Source: Cycas panzhihuaensis
Taxonomy: Eukaryota > Cycadophyta
Direction: 5' to 3'
Assembly: GCA_023213395.1 (NCBI GenBank)
Contig: CM041465.1
Location: 207,521,741-207,585,740, forward strand
Length of the DNA: 64,000 nucleotides
The notes under the pieces were generated by a model. The model made no database searches. It saw only the letters and a program-made list of their open reading frames with translations, and was not told where the DNA came from. The number at the start of each line of letters is the position of its first letter. Within the stretch, counting starts at the first letter, position 1. Both the position numbers and the translations under genes were made by a program. Positions 13,379 to 26,506 of this stretch are shown here, piece after piece.

Positions 13379-14560
13379 GAGGATATAACTAGCCTTGGTG
13401 ATTAAAAGTTTTTCCTTATCCTGAAGGTTGCCTTGTTGAAGACTTATTTCATAATAGTTTGAGAAAGAAAGTATGAATACTACATGCCATCAGGTTTTGA
13501 CCTTGAAGGAAGTTTTTAGGCCATCCCCTTCAGTGATTTTGAATCATAGGGATCTATTTTGAGTTAGGAAGATAAAGGTACCTCAACTCGTGAACACATG
13601 ATTAACCTGAGAGTAGAAACAAACCAATGAAATGAAGGAAATTAAGAGTTAACAATTGCAAGCGATTAAAGTCCCTATACTGCAAATGTCACAACAAGGG
13701 AATGAACCCCAAACACAAATTAAGTGGTGCTAATTGAAGTCCCTAGTGACAATTGTGAATATAAATGATTGTGGGGAGACTATGATTTATCAACAAAGGC
13801 ATGTTAGGAGCAACTAATAGCCACAAAAATGTCCAATAAAGAAGGATATTACCAATGAAAGGTGTTAGAAGCAATCCTGGAATTACCGCATAAACCGTTA
13901 AAAGCATAGTCCACGAGGGAAGTAAATTTGTGAAATCCCTTGAAAACATTCAAATGGTAAGGTGAGGGGATGACACAAAATTAAACATGTAAAAATTTCT
14001 CGATCAACAAAGTGAGAAGATGGCATTATGCACAAAAGAGGCAATCAGAGCACATCGCAAAAGAGGTAATCATAAATAATAAAGGTGCAAGCAATCACCA
14101 CACATTACAGTCTAGATTGCAAAGGAGATTCATGTAGAAACACAAAATCATAGATAAAGAGTGGTTTCAAATGGAAGAAGAATTTTATGTGGATACATTT
14201 AATCCTTCTAAAGTTCTCTAAGTTTAATTAAATTTGATTTTATGTTGGAGTCCATCCCTGGGTCAGTTAGTAAGTGATCACATGAATATTTTAAGTGACC
14301 AAGGCCAAAAGGACTTAAACCTTTTCATTCTATTTTTTTTCAGTTTGTTTCTTAAAAAGGGATACAAGGACATTTTTTTCCATAACTTTAATTATAGGTG
14401 TTGAATTCAAGTCTTGTTTGAACCATTAAAATCTTGGCTCATAGATGCTTGATTTGAATAGTCACAAGGTACTTATTGGATCAGTGTTGATGTAGATTTT
14501 AACCCATGAATTTGCAACTCTTATTGACAAAGGGGGAAAAAATAGAAGACCTAGAAAAAT
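13379..14560 (+). other. Gypsy-1 internal region upstream of the gag core
   Basis: This probably covers the leader and the N-terminal part of gag, heavily mutated. There are no long frames in the sense direction. The open frame on the minus strand at 13743-13949 is antisense and has no recognisable domain. Confidence 0.45.
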
Positions 14561-15270
14561 TAATATAGGAGCAACAAAAGATACACTTAATGCCAAAGTT
14601 TTAAAATATTCAAAGATTCCACCCAGGGGAAAGTCTGACGGATATAAAATGGTTTCAACATATTGACACTTACTTTAGACTCTTATTAGATACAAAATTT
14701 AAAATTTATAAGGCATATGTGCAACTCTGCTTAGTAGGAGAAGCTCTTGATTGGTTCATTAATTAGTCTAACAAATAAAGAGTAGTTAATAAATGGATGT
14801 ATTTTATAACCTTATTTCATATATCATCCAATTAATCAAAATGACCTAACTCAAAAAGGTGTAAAAGATGAGCTCCAAGAAGAAACATATCTTAAGGAAG
14901 ACAAAAAAGAAGAAACACATCAACATTAGCAAGAATATGAGTAATGTGAATAGGCTAAAGAATTAAAGCAGGTGGACGAATTGACAAATAAAGAGGAAGA
15001 ATAGACCTTTGATAGGGAAATTCTAAAAGCCATGCAAGAATATAAAAAAGAATCAACTCAGGTACAAGAACCCAATGAGATCAAAGACATCACATAGATG
15101 GAAGTTAACATGGAGTACTTGGAAGAAGAATCCAATCAGGATTCATCCATTTAGTGTTATGGAGGGAAGTAGGATTTAGAAGAGCAAGGAGAATCGATCT
15201 AGTGTTATAAAGAACTTGAGAAACTTGAAGAAAAGTCCACACAACCAAGTGAATTCAACAAGGTACTTGA
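14560..15270 (+). pseudogene. Gypsy-1 gag, decayed
   Basis: From 14641 a frame reads a WFQHIDTYF segment, then lysine-rich residues, then LVGEALDWF ending near 14757. This matches the pattern of the retrotransposon gag capsid core (an aromatic W-F start, then G-x-A-x-x-WF). Stops follow at once. Downstream to about 15270 the frame is dominated by Glu, Lys and Gln with several stops and looks like a coiled-coil or linker part of gag. No zinc knuckle is visible. The product would have formed the particle shell. Confidence 0.6.
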
Positions 15271-16195
15271 CATACATCTTGATCCTATTTTACATATACA
15301 CAATTCCTTTGGTAGTTTCATCTTTTCTCTTTCATTTCCATTCTCAATAATTGTAAATAAAATCACTTCCCATTACCTCATAGTTATACAAGCCCCTAAG
15401 CTCCTTAACTCTAAGCTTTTTGTAGGACAGATCCTAGTCTCTCTTCACAACCCTAGTTCATCTCACCACTCACATGTTTATTCACCCCCTAAAGAATTTT
15501 CTTAATAAGAATCCTTGTTCTATCCATTCCCACCTTCCACACTTCTATATAAACAACACTCTTTTTCTCTATTTATTCCTTCATTTAGTCCTTCCCTCAT
15601 CTATGAACCCTGTTAAAATTGATTTCGCGCAAAGAACAACTCTCACTAATCCTGCATTTGTCTCGTTCCCCTAAAATCTCTAATTGTCCAACCAAGGCCT
15701 TATTGATCCCAACCTCTATTTGAATTAATTTCCAAATCTCTTACACTTCTCACTATATATTTCTTTTATCCTTGTTTCTTATAGATTCAAATATATTATT
15801 GATCACCTCACTGAATCCCACTTCTCCTATTCCCTCTTGCGTTATATACAATCACTATTATACAACCCTTTATGACCATTTTCTTATCGACTTCCCAAAT
15901 TGTGTTATTTCCTTCATACCAAATCCTCTCAGTTTTCTCAACACCTCTCATATGTTAAGCGATGTCATTTGAGGAAAAAATATGTAACCACAAAACAAAA
16001 TCTTGGCCAAGCATCATCGACATTACATAGATCACAGGATCGCTTCTGTATAGGATATGATACATGCACCAAGTTCTAAACATAAGCATCTATAAGTTTA
16101 AGTTACATGTCTATTGTCTTCAACAAAAACATAACATTAAACCAACATAAAGGATTTAGCAGATCGCAAATTGAATAACTTATCAAAGTAGGCCT
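15271..16195 (+). other. Gypsy-1 internal region downstream of gag
   Basis: This is coding-like but unassigned. Open frames at 15474-15674 and 15772-15972 are rich in Pro, Ser, His and Asn, without a domain I recognise. Together with 32612-32663 on the far side of Copia-D, this is all that remains between gag and the 3' LTR, so the whole pol gene is absent. Confidence 0.45.
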
Positions 16196-16721
16196 TGTTG
16201 AAGGCAGTATATGCTCCAATACCACAAAGATAACCTAGGATCACTTAGTGAGGAAGTGTGCTAAGACATTCAAATGCTTAGCATCAAATTAATAGCATTA
16301 AATAGACAAATGACTATGCAAGCATAAACTTAAGCACATAAAGATACTAGCAATGGAAGAGTAATAATTGTTCCTATTTCAAATAACAAGATTAATTTGT
16401 ATTCAAATGAGCAATATAATAATGCAATGCCTCACTCTCATCGTGCTCTATATGAAAAATAGTCTCAATATATAAAGGAGGAGGGGGAATCTAAGGGGGT
16501 TGCATGTTTGACACGTCAAACATGCACGTTTTGATCCATGTGCACTCATATGTGCAAAAGTGCATAAGGGTTAAATTGACTCTCAAGTCACAACATTGTG
16601 TCGTTAAAAAGAATGTGGGTGTGTACTTTATAATGCTAGGTCATAAAGTACCCTTATATAAAGTACATAACTTTATAATATAAAGTACATTGACTTAAAA
16701 TTTAAACATTTAAGTCTAATA
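16196..16721 (-). repeat. Copia-D 3' LTR
   Basis: This is 526 bp, aligned with 25795-25973 plus 32238-32611 and more distantly with the Copia-3 LTRs. It shares their inverted element tgacacttgtca (here as a cacgtcaaacatg variant) and the tandem 'aaagtac' blocks near 16640-16690. The start on the minus strand reads TATTAGACTTAAATG, so the terminal TG has decayed to TA. Confidence 0.85.
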
Positions 16722-16730
16722 TCCCTTCTT
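16722..16730 (-). other. Polypurine tract of Copia-D
   Basis: The minus strand reads AAGAAGGGA directly before the 3' LTR start. It is intact, even though the RT end and RNase H coding that should lie upstream are deleted. Confidence 0.6.
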
Positions 16731-16743
16731 AATGTTTACAATG

Positions 16744-18000
16744 TTAAGTTCTATCCAATGTATTGCAGTAACCAAGAGGTTGCTCCAAATGTGCCTCCTC
16801 TTCGATATCGACATTTAAGAAGGCATTATTCACGTTCATTTGGTAAATTAGCCACTTACATTGAATAACTAAGGCCAATATTAATTTGATAGTATTCATA
16901 TTGGCCACTAGTGCAAAAGTCCCCTCAGTCAATGTCTTTTTTTGTTGTTTGAAATATTTAACCACCAAGCGAACCTTGTGTCACTTGATAAAGTTGTTAC
17001 ATCATAATTTGGTTTTGTATCTCCTTTTACAATTGATTGCTTGTTTCTATTAAGCAAGTTTACCAAATCCTAAGTCTGAATCTTTTTAATAGAATTAATT
17101 TCTTCATCCATTGTAGCTTTACATTTTTTATTTTTACATGCCTCCTTAAAAGTGGAAGGCTTATCAACACAAAGAACTTTAGTCATAAGTGCATACTTAA
17201 CAGATTGGTGTTTTATTTTTCATAAACATTTTCCTTCAAGAACTTATACATCCTATACTCTTTGAGCAAACCATTTTGGTAACTTCTTTGTGGCTATAAT
17301 TCTAGCATCATCATCTTGGGTCAGTAATGATTGAACAACTTCAAAAGGCCTATTAGGGTCGAGGAGTTGATGATGAAGATAGAACTAAAGTGGATAAAGA
17401 AGCAATAAGAGCAAAAGATGAATATGGTGTTGACGATTAAGAAGGAAGGAAGTCACCAACAATCTACTTGCCTTTATTAAGAGGTAAATAGATATATGTT
17501 TGTTCAATCTCTTCATTATCTTTAGCAAATATAATATCTCTTGATATATGTATTTTATTTGTAATGGGATCATACACTCTATATGTCTTACTGCCAATAG
17601 AGTAACCAATGGAAATGCATTTTCGACTTTTAGCATCTAATTTTCACCTTTACTATTAGGGAATGTGCATATATATAATGCACCAAAAAGTGCACAAATA
17701 ACTGATAGTTGGCTTTTTATTAGTTCAAACATCTTTTAGTGTTATATTAGTGACTGATATTATAGGGCTCCTTTCGGTGCAGTGCATATACGCATATATG
17801 CATATTAAACCCTCTTTATGTAACTTAGACAAGTCCAACACATTATTAGGACACATAGTGGTTACAAATCTTCAATGTATATTTAAAGAAATCATCTCTC
17901 TCATAATAATCAATTAGTCATTCTTTAATCAATGTGTGAATTCTATTTTGGTATTAGAGTAGGCCATTTTGCCTACCTGAAAGAGAATTCATCAGACTTA
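16744..18000 (-). pseudogene. Copia-D integrase end and RT start, decayed
   Basis: Minus strand, in order. A frame-shifted version of the QQNG…KNRT integrase block lies near 17935-17985. The RSPI…TNIT block lies at about 17700-17795, and GYS-IGSKTYRVYDP with ISRDIIF at about 17530-17620. Then comes an RT start with FKQ, TFALVANMNTI, CKW and NAFLN near 16790-16960, ending at EQPLGY. All of these match Copia-3 positions 61230-62345. The YVDD catalytic site and RNase H are absent, because the sequence passes within about 25 bp from the RT block to the purine tract. This looks like an internal deletion. Confidence 0.75.
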
Positions 18001-18599
18001 AATTTTAAGTAATTATGAAGCAATTTGAACATAGGATATTCTCCTAACCAAAAGGTTGAATTCATTGCTTGTCTAGGTACCTATATGGACGAAAAAATGT
18101 TAAAGTACCTAGAATTCCACCAAATTTTACTAGTAGATAGATCTTGATACGGATGCCATTTCTCTTAACTAGCTTGAAGTGATTTAAAGCCTTTCTTGAG
18201 CTTATACTACTAGTTTTATAATTGCATGGGTTTGGATTATCGATCTCACATTCTAACTAGATTTCTTAATTTCTCCAAGTAAAATCTATGAAGAACTCTT
18301 TACTTTGATAATGTGTACTAGTTGGGACCAAGATTCATAATTGTCGTTGAGGATTTTTAAATTTCTAAGTAATTTTCTCCAAAACCCTAACCACCCAGCT
18401 TTGGCTTTATGGTTAGATTACAAATAAATTAGAATTCATCTGTGGAAATCACTTACATATTTGGAATCCTCTTAAAGAGACCTACATTTCGAAGTAATTT
18501 TCCATTTAATCCGTACACTTCCAATTCCATACAGAAATTCATACAATTGTATGGCCTAGGTTTGCTGTCATCTGTTTCCCTATTTAAAAATTGATGCAT
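18001..18599. other. Unassigned junction DNA between Copia-D and Copia-E
   Basis: This lies between the last recognisable Copia-D integrase piece and the first Copia-E gag piece. It may contain the Copia-E leader. I see no LTR, primer site or coding domain in it. Confidence 0.4.
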
Positions 18600-21500
18600 C
18601 TATCTTAGCCCTTGTTGAACAAGATAAATTAGTAGAAACAAACCATCATGTATGGAAAATCAAGATTGAAACTTTGTTAAGGGCCAAAAACACTTGGAAC
18701 ATAGCTACTGAGGTTCAAGCAAAACTTTGAGTTATCGGTGTGGCCCAAACTAGTTGTGAAGAGAGAGACAATGCAATGGTGAGAGCATTAAATTATTTGT
18801 TTCTAATCCTCCTCTCATTTATGTTAAAAAATGGAATTCTTCTTCTGTAATTTGAAAGATATTTGAAAACATATATAGTCAAAAGAATCAGGCCAGAATC
18901 ATAGCCCTTAAAGAAGAATTATTCAAATTATATATGAACGAAGTAGACAGAGTTTCAAAATTCATTTACAAAGTAATTTCAGTTAGAAATAGCCTGTTAA
19001 GTGTTGGAACAAACATGTTAGAACAAGAAATTATTGAGATGATTACAAGCAAGCTTCCAAAATCATTTAATGTCACAGTTAGTATAATAACAATAGTAAT
19101 CAAATTGAAACGACATCTCTTGATACTTTAACAGGGTTTACTGTTAACACAGGAACAAATGAACAAACAATATGAAGATGTAATAGAAATAGAAGATGCT
19201 TTTGTGATTAAACTCAATATAAGACCCAAAGGAAGAGGGCAATCTTATGGATATGCACAAACACCAAATACCAAAAATTAGTCATGTGGAAGATGGCAGA
19301 AGAATAGAAGATGAGGCTGCTCAATCGCTACTAAAGACATAAGAGTCTACTTGAATTATAGAAAACCTAGTCATTTCTTATGCAATTACAAAGCATTTGA
19401 TATCTACTACCATTGTGGAAAATCTAGACATTATCCCTACCAATGCTTGCAAAGGAAAGTTGAAATCCATAGAGGGAAACGACTAGTGAGAAATTATAAC
19501 AAAGAACAAATAAATAAAGTTGAGGAAGAGACAACATTTATCGTCACACTCACTACTAGCCTTAAAGATGATGAAGTATGGTACATTGACTTTGGAGCCT
19601 CAAGACATATGATAAGATGTGAAAATAGGTTTAAATCACTTAAACCCTCTTCCTCTAATAAGTTTGTTGAATTAGGGAATAAGTATCCTTTGAATATCAA
19701 AGGAGTTGGGACTATAGCTATTAAATTAAAAGATGATGTACATAAAATTTGCAATATACTCTTTGTGCTAAGTTGAAAAAAGAACCTTCTTTCTATCTCC
19801 CAACTAAGAAAGAAAAAGTTGAGGACCATATTTGATGAAGAAATGCATTATTACATTTTAGATATGAAGAAAAATGGTGTTATAATTACGAAAGGGATAT
19901 AAAGCAATGATCCATATATATTGCTTTCTAATCTTATAGTTGCTAATAAGGATGTAAAAGTATACACTGCAATAAATATTGATAATAATAAACTATGACA
20001 TTTGAAGTATAAACACATCTCTTCAAATAGACTAGAACAGTTGCACAATTTAGAAATGGTTGATGGACTTCCAAATATTGCATTTCATAATTTTATTAGC
20101 AAAAGTTATTTGCTTGGAAAACATTGTCTTCCTTTAAAAAAAAATAAATGGCGAGCCCAAAATAAATTATAAGTGATACACACTAACCTGTGTGGATCTC
20201 TTACTCCCTACTCAATCAATAGTGCTAAATATTTTTTAATATTCATTGATGACTTTTCTAAAAAGTATGAATTTATTTTCTCTACAATAGATCTGAACTT
20301 TTTGAAAAGTTTAAAGAATTCAAGGCAGAAGTCAAGTTGAAATGTAGATTAAGAATATAACGCATTAGGTCAGATGAAGGAGGAGAATATATCTCGAGGG
20401 AATTTTTGAATTTTTATAAAGCACATGGGCTACGTAGATAGTTTACAATCCTTTATACACTACAATTTAATAGAGTTGTTGAACGAAAAAATAGAACAAT
20501 CATGGAGATGGCTTGTACTATAATTCAAGATAAGTAAATCTCAAAGACTTAGAGTAGAAGCAATGAGTACAATTGGTTATCTCATAAATTAAAGTTGAAC
20601 AAAGGCCTTAAAATAAATTATTCTAGAAAATGCCTAGATTAGGCGTAAACCAAATGTAAGTAATTTGATAATTTTTTGATGTCAAACATTTGTTCATATA
20701 CTAGACAAAAAGAGGTCCAAATTTGACTATAAAAGTATAGAATGCATAATAATAGGCTAGAACGGGAATTCAAAAGTATATAAATGTATAGATCAAAAAA
20801 TAAATAAAATTTATATAAGTAGATATATTGTCTTTAATAAAGAGAATATCATAAAAAATATATCAACTCATTAAGAAATTAAATAACCACCAAAAGATGA
20901 TATCTCAAGAAGAATCTCTTATAGAAGAAATCTCTAGAGTTACTTTAGAAGAGACAGAAATTGGTGATGCAGAAGAATTAGAGAGGGAATCATTGCCTCA
21001 TGAAAGCTCAACCATTGAAGAAAAAGAATTATCTTCCAAAGGTTCAGCCACTGAAAAATGGAAGAAAAAAGAAAAAATGATACCAAAATGGTATCTTAAA
21101 GTAATCAAAGACGAGAAAGTATATGCGTTTATACATATGACAAGAAATCAAAAACATCAAGTATTGTTCAACAATATAGAACCACAATCCTTTGAGGAAG
21201 TAAAGGAATATGAAGAATGACAAGTTACAATGGATGTAGAGATAGAATCAATCTCCAAATATCAGACATAGGAATTAGTCAATCTACCTACTAGTAAGCA
21301 CATAGTCAATTGCAAATGGGTATACAAAATAAAGGAAATTGTTATTGAGAAAATAAAGAAGTTCAAGAGCAGGTTAGTAGCCAAGAGTTACACTCAAACA
21401 GTAGGAATAGACTACGAGGAAATATTCTCACTAGTAACCAAATTAGATACTGTGAGAACAGTAATAGCTTTGGCAACTTAACATAATTGAAAATTTTATC

Positions 21501-22439
21501 AACTAGATGTAAAGTGTTTTTTTGAATGGAGAACTTAAAGAAGTCTAGATGAGACAATCAGAAAGGTATGACCAACACACCCAAGAAAATCTTATACGCA
21601 AACTAAAAAAAGCATTATATAGGCTAAAATAAGCACTAGAAGCATGGTATGTCAAATTGGATAAATACATCACTCAGAATAGTTTCCTCATATGCAACTC
21701 AAACTACAATCTATATGCAAAGAAAATCCAAGAACTAATCACAATAATTGTGGTTTACGTGGATGATATGATTATCATAAGAAGTGATACAAGATCAATA
21801 GAAAATATAAAGACTTAATTGGAAAAAGACTTTGAAATGATAGACTTAGAACTTCTAAACTATTATCTGAGTATAGAAATCAATCAAAAGAAATACTCAA
21901 TCACTTTATCCTAGAACAAATATATTAAAACTCTGCTAACAAAATTCAAAATATAAAAATACAACAGTTGTGCAACTTCCATGGAAACCAGTTGTAATCT
22001 AACTCTATCTGAAATGGAAACTTCAATTAATGCAACCCTATATAGTTAGTTAATTAGAAACTTGATATATCTCACTATAATTAGACCTGATATCTTATAT
22101 TTTGTTGGTGAAAAGTTGCAAAAAGGATACTCAGATATTTAAAGGGAATAACTGATCTGAAACTCACTTATCCAAAGATGAAATCAAATAAGTTAATTAG
22201 ATTTTGTGATTCAGATTGGGCAGTAGATAAGTAAAAAAGAAGATTAACAAGTGGTTACTACCTCTTTCTTGGACCAGTAGCTATCTACTGGAGTATCAAG
22301 CGATAACCAACATTTTCTCTATCATCCATGAAAGTATAATACAAGTCAACGGTTAGTGCCACATATAAAACAAACTGGTTGAGACAACCTCTGTTAGATC
22401 TGGATCAACAACAACCAAGCTCAACAGCTTTGTTTTGTA
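18600..22439 (+). pseudogene. Copia-E gag-pol, truncated and decayed
   Basis: A plus-strand copia polyprotein remnant lacking LTRs. A gag with a WKIKIETLLRA segment (about 18650) continues through 18934-19131. The zinc knuckle near 19402-19450 (YHCGKSRHYPYQC) has its first Cys changed to Tyr. The protease D at 19588 is followed by Phe instead of Ser (DFGAS for DSGAS). Integrase pieces lie at 20030-20520 (LPNIA, LCGSLTPYS, FLIFIDDFS). RT runs from about 21265 (KWVYKIKE) with an intact YVDD at 21756-21767. RNase H lies near 22200-22439 and stops within the IFCDN block. It is a different family from Copia-D. At 22439 it joins Copia-D GAG-pre-integrase head-on, so its end was lost by deletion or rearrangement. 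Confidence 0.8.
20897..21220 (+). pseudogene. Copia-E pol linker, open Glu-rich frame
   Basis: A 107-codon open frame rich in Glu, Ser and Lys lies in the variable linker between integrase and RT. It ends in an IPKWYLKVIKDEKV stretch and a FEEVKEYEE helix just before the RT start, as in other copia elements. It is the longest stop-free piece of Copia-E and is part of the polyprotein, not an independent gene. Confidence 0.65.
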
Positions 22440-23912
22440 ACTTAATATTATCTAGATTCAAGTGACTTAGCTTATTGTTTTATAGTTGTTCATTTGTCGA
22501 TAATTGTGAGACATATGCTGGTGAAGTATCAAGTGTGATATTTGATGCATCTAACTTGTAAAGTCCATAGTTTTCATGGATAATGGTAACCACTTGATCA
22601 AATTTGTTACTGATAGTGTATTTTCCACTTTTAAACAAAATGCTCATTTATTGTTTATCTAATTAGCTAAGAAATAATAAACTTTTGTGCATTGATGATA
22701 TCGAGTATCACCTATAGGAAATATGAAAGTAAGGTAATTTAGTGAGTGAAAAGAAACAATTTTACCCACTCTAAATATTTGAACAATCTCATTGTTGCCA
22801 AAAGTAATTGTTTGACATTTACCTTTTGAAATATCATAGAGCAAATCCTTATCACCAGTCATATGATGGGATATTCTTAAATTAATAATCTGTGTTATTG
22901 TTATTTGTGATATGATAGGTATAAAACAATTTATCATCATCATTTACAAATTAATTTGTGACGTTGATTGCCACTTCTAAATACTTAATTTCCTCTATGA
23001 CCACCTCAAAATCCACTTTGATTTAGTCTATAAGAGGACTAGTGCTACTGATGTTGATGTTGTCTTTGTTGTTGTTATGGTTGTGGCTATATTGTTACTG
23101 TTATAAATCATACTAACGCTTCTGACATTCTAATTAAATATAGCTCATTTTACTATAATAATGGCAAATAATATTCTTGACTTTTGATGTGTCAGGATTA
23201 AGATTTTTAATTTATTTGTTGAGATTCTATTTGAGAGTATTTTTGCCCTTGTACTTAGTTGTGAATGTTCTTGACGTAGATACTTCATCCTAATGAGAGT
23301 AGATTTACCCTTCTTGTATTTAAAGACTTTCAATTTGATTAAAAGTCATTATACCAAGTGTGCCTTCTCTTGTAATTGATAAAATGAAGCCATTGTACTT
23401 CCAGAATAATGCATGAATAGTGACAACAAAAAAGTATTCATTTAATGCCGATTCGACAAATATGATCAACTAATTATTGATCTCTTTAATTAAAGATAAA
23501 AAAAATTGTCATAGACTCAATGAATTTTACAATAAATATTTTTACTTTTGATATAACAATGCAAACATCATCTCATCTTTCATATAAAAAAAAATGAAGT
23601 ATCTCATGCATCTTTTGAAGAAATGACATTCACAATACTTTGATCAATAATATTATCAATAGTTCTATGAATAAAGGCTAAATCTATTTCATCCTTAGCT
23701 CTCTATGCAATGACTAAAGTAAAATCATGATAGATTATGACATTGCTATTTATTAGACTTCTAATTAGAACATGTTTTTTCACTCTACCTAATACATGAT
23801 TATAAAATTTATTCATAATAAATAAATTTTTTGCTTATTTTTTCTATTCTTGAAAATTATCTTGGCCAATTAACTTAATATGATTTGCATTAAGTATGTT
23901 AATAGCCACAAT
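22440..23912 (-). pseudogene. Copia-D gag, protease and GAG-pre-integrase, decayed
   Basis: The gag start aligns with the Copia-3 gag start (59315), but the codon is ATT, not ATG (23910-23912), followed by VAINILNANHIKLIGQDNF. A zinc knuckle near 23125-23175 reads CHYY…YI…C where Copia-3 has CHYCGKPGHIAPNC, so two ligands are lost. A protease region near 22800-22890 has SHHMTGDKDLL, but the catalytic DSGA has become a non-catalytic sequence. Then come TFGNNE at about 22795 and GLYKLDASNITLD at about 22540-22575, the GAG-pre-integrase domain. It is cut at 22440 by the junction with Copia-E. The product would have been a particle protein and protease; this copy is dead. Confidence 0.8.
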
Positions 23913-25780
23913 TATGTTCAAATTGTTTAAAAAATGTTTTTGTATCTAAAAAATAACTTAAAAGTTCAAAGCTTTCGCCATTTAAGTTTCACTCATAAAT
24001 ACACTAATATCCCTGATCTTACAAGGGATGTCCAACAACTGAAAATAGTAGTTTGAGAAGTGAAGGGCTAGATAAAGAGTTAATTTAATTCTAATTTTTC
24101 TAATAGATTTAATAGTTGGCTAAGATTAAGTTCAGAACAAACGAAATATAGTCAATCTACACGGGCGTACTATGCTTTCCTTGGAGTTCACAACTTCAAA
24201 ACATCTTTTTCGAATCTTTTTTTTTTTTTTAATCGCAATTGTTGTATATTGACCAAACGGTCAATTGGTCCCCTAAGAAATGTACCAATCTTATCAAGTC
24301 TCTCAAAAAAATATTTTTGAGTAAAATTTAAATGTTTTAGTAAATTAAAATAAATTACTTATAAAGTAATGATGATGGTATATTGAAAACTATTTCAAAA
24401 CTGATATAAAATACTTATAAATGAAGTTGCTTGAGTGTTAAAAAAAAACTTTTAAGTCTAATAAAAAGTGCACTTAAAATTTGTAAACAGTACAAGTAAC
24501 AAATGAGAACTTGTTGCTTGCATATAGTGCTTGAAGTGGGTCCCTTTTTTAAGTGCAAAACAAATCATTTAAAACTCAATTTAATCACTTACGCCAAATT
24601 ACAAGCCACCAAAATAAATTAAGAATTTAAAATAGTCTTAATGCACAAAAAAAAAAAGATTTTTTATATTAAAATAAGTAATTTATAGTTTGTTTGATAA
24701 GTTTGACTAAGATGTCACCTCGTAAGGAGGCTCAAAATATATTTGTACAATGTGAACTTATCACTAAAAAAAATATAATACTCATTAATTCATTGATTTT
24801 TTAACAAATAAACATACTCAATCTTTTTTTATGTTTATTAAGCTTAATTTTTTTTTTTAATGTTGATTTGACTAATAAAATGATTAAATAGCCTTAAAGA
24901 AGGCAATATAAAGTAACTTTAAGAAATAAAGGTTTATTAAATTAAGAATATTTTCATAATATTCTTAATTTTATAACCTGAAATTAATTTGCCAAAGTAA
25001 AAAAAAATGAAATATTAATCGAAATATTTCTATGGACGGTAGTCGAGCATAAACACGAACATGTAGGTTGAATTTCATTACCAATGGAGGCTCGATTGGC
25101 TCTAAGACTTTAGATTTGAGCTTGTCTAGTGTTAACAATAATTCCACTGAATTTTTGTGATGAATAGTGGTATATGAAATGAGCACAAGGCATTTGGAGT
25201 TTATTTTGGGTGCACGGGCTGAGTACGCCAAAACGGACAACTGTAGGAGATAAACACCTTCATGAGTCAATTTAATCACTCAAGACATGCAGATAGGGTA
25301 GTTGCATCTGTCAGAAGCCATAAAACACGAGCAATTGTCAATAGTGAGTGAAATGAAGCCAGATAACTTGGTAAATCTGTCCAAGTTATGAAAAAATTTG
25401 CGTAGCACACTATGGAATCAGTCAAGTGCAGTAGCAAACATAGATGATCAAGTTTTGAAGCTTGTAGAGGGTTGATCACACTGAAAACCTATATATTTAA
25501 AAAAAAAAATCCACAAAATAATTTTTATATTGTAAAAAGATTAAAAAAAAAATAGTGATTTCTATATATTTCTTTGTTATAATTACAAATTGAACCTTAT
25601 AAAAAAAGTTTAGAAATTAAATTGGTTAATTTTTAATCTACACAATATTTTTGTAATAAGAAACAATTGTAGAAATAAATCAAACATGGCCTTGGATCAC
25701 CTTCAAAGAGCGAAGGTCGTCACCAAAGATTTGGTGCACTTTCTGCAAATATAAAAACAACAAATATTTCTCTCCAAGCA
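23913..25780 (-). other. Copia-D leader
   Basis: This is about 1.9 kb between primer site and gag, like the 2.2-kb leader of Copia-3. The motif gcgaaggtcgtcacc at 25710-25724 is the complement of 57155-57169 in Copia-3, at a matching distance from the primer site. Another match is the ggaaagcatagtacg block near 24165-24185. Minus-strand open frames at 24971-25279 and 25276-25479 overlap by four bases but match no known domain, and I regard them as chance. Confidence 0.6.
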
Positions 25781-25792
25781 ACTCTGATACCA
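25781..25792 (-). other. Copia-D primer binding site (initiator Met tRNA)
   Basis: The minus strand reads TGGTATCAGAGT, 11 of 12 matches to the plant initiator-Met site, two bases from the LTR edge at 25795. Confidence 0.85.
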
Positions 25793-25794
25793 AA

Positions 25795-25973
25795 TGTTAA
25801 AAGTGAAATGTACTCATATACCACAAAGACAACTTAGAATTACTTCGAGAGTAAGTTCGTTAAAAAATTCAAACGATTAATATCAAATCAATAGCATTAA
25901 ATGGACAAACAACTATGCAAAAATAAATTCAAGCACATGAAAACGCTAGCATTAATTTAATAGCATTAAATGG
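25795..25973 (-). repeat. Copia-D 5' LTR, first part (interrupted by LINE)
   Basis: This aligns without gaps over the first 29 bases with 16196-16224 and continues to the LINE insertion point. The last part contains a second copy of the tagcattaaatgg target (25961-25973) that the lower LTR lacks. The LTR resumes at 32238. Confidence 0.8.
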
Positions 25974-26506
25974 AAAGGAGGTTAACAAGGTCCCAGGCGA
26001 AGCGAAGCGAGACGAAGATGAAGACCTGCAACGTTAGGGTTCCGGAGTGGCGGCGGCGGGCAAACCAGGGTGTTTCGAGGCGCAATGGCGTCCTCTGGAT
26101 GATCACGCAGGGCGTGCTAGGGCCCGAGGCGACTCTGTGGGTTTGGCGCATGCATCGACCCACTCAAGATGTGTTCAGTGCGGCAGTCCATGGCGTGAGG
26201 ATCTGAAGCTTCTTAGCTCTCGGTGTTGGCTTGCTATACTCTGGCTGCATGAGATCTCTTCGGCGACAGAAGGAGGGAGACCTGGGTTTGGCGTTGTATC
26301 CAGCCTGGAGGCGCTCTATATCTTGGGGAAGGCAGTACTGCTAGGGCGCCTGAAGCTTAGTGAGGACAGCGATCCTTCTGTGGAGCCTCCGGACTTCAGT
26401 GCACTGTGTGGCTCAGAGGTATGGAACGCAGAAGTTATCTTTGAGCAGTTTCCAGCTATGACATGCTTTGTTCTGTTGGCTTTATGCTATTTCTTAAATT
26501 GATGAA
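25974..26506 (+). promoter_or_regulatory. LINE 5' region (presumed internal promoter and UTR)
   Basis: This is GC-rich DNA before ORF1, where plant L1 elements carry an internal promoter. A frame is open at 26047-26502 (151 codons) and overlaps another at 25970-26206. Neither resembles a known protein, and I regard both as consequences of low stop density in GC-rich DNA. The ORF1 ATG follows four bases after the end of the longer frame. Confidence 0.5.

Noticed and set aside
24971-25479. Two minus-strand frames overlapping by four bases, resembling a translationally coupled pair
   Set aside because: This is plant nuclear DNA, so coupling is not meaningful. They lie inside the Copia-D leader and have no recognisable domain.
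26047-26502. 151-codon frame just before LINE ORF1, possible extra LINE gene
   Set aside because: GC-rich DNA has few stops. The protein matches no LINE domain and overlaps another frame in the same DNA. Kept as a presumed 5' UTR.
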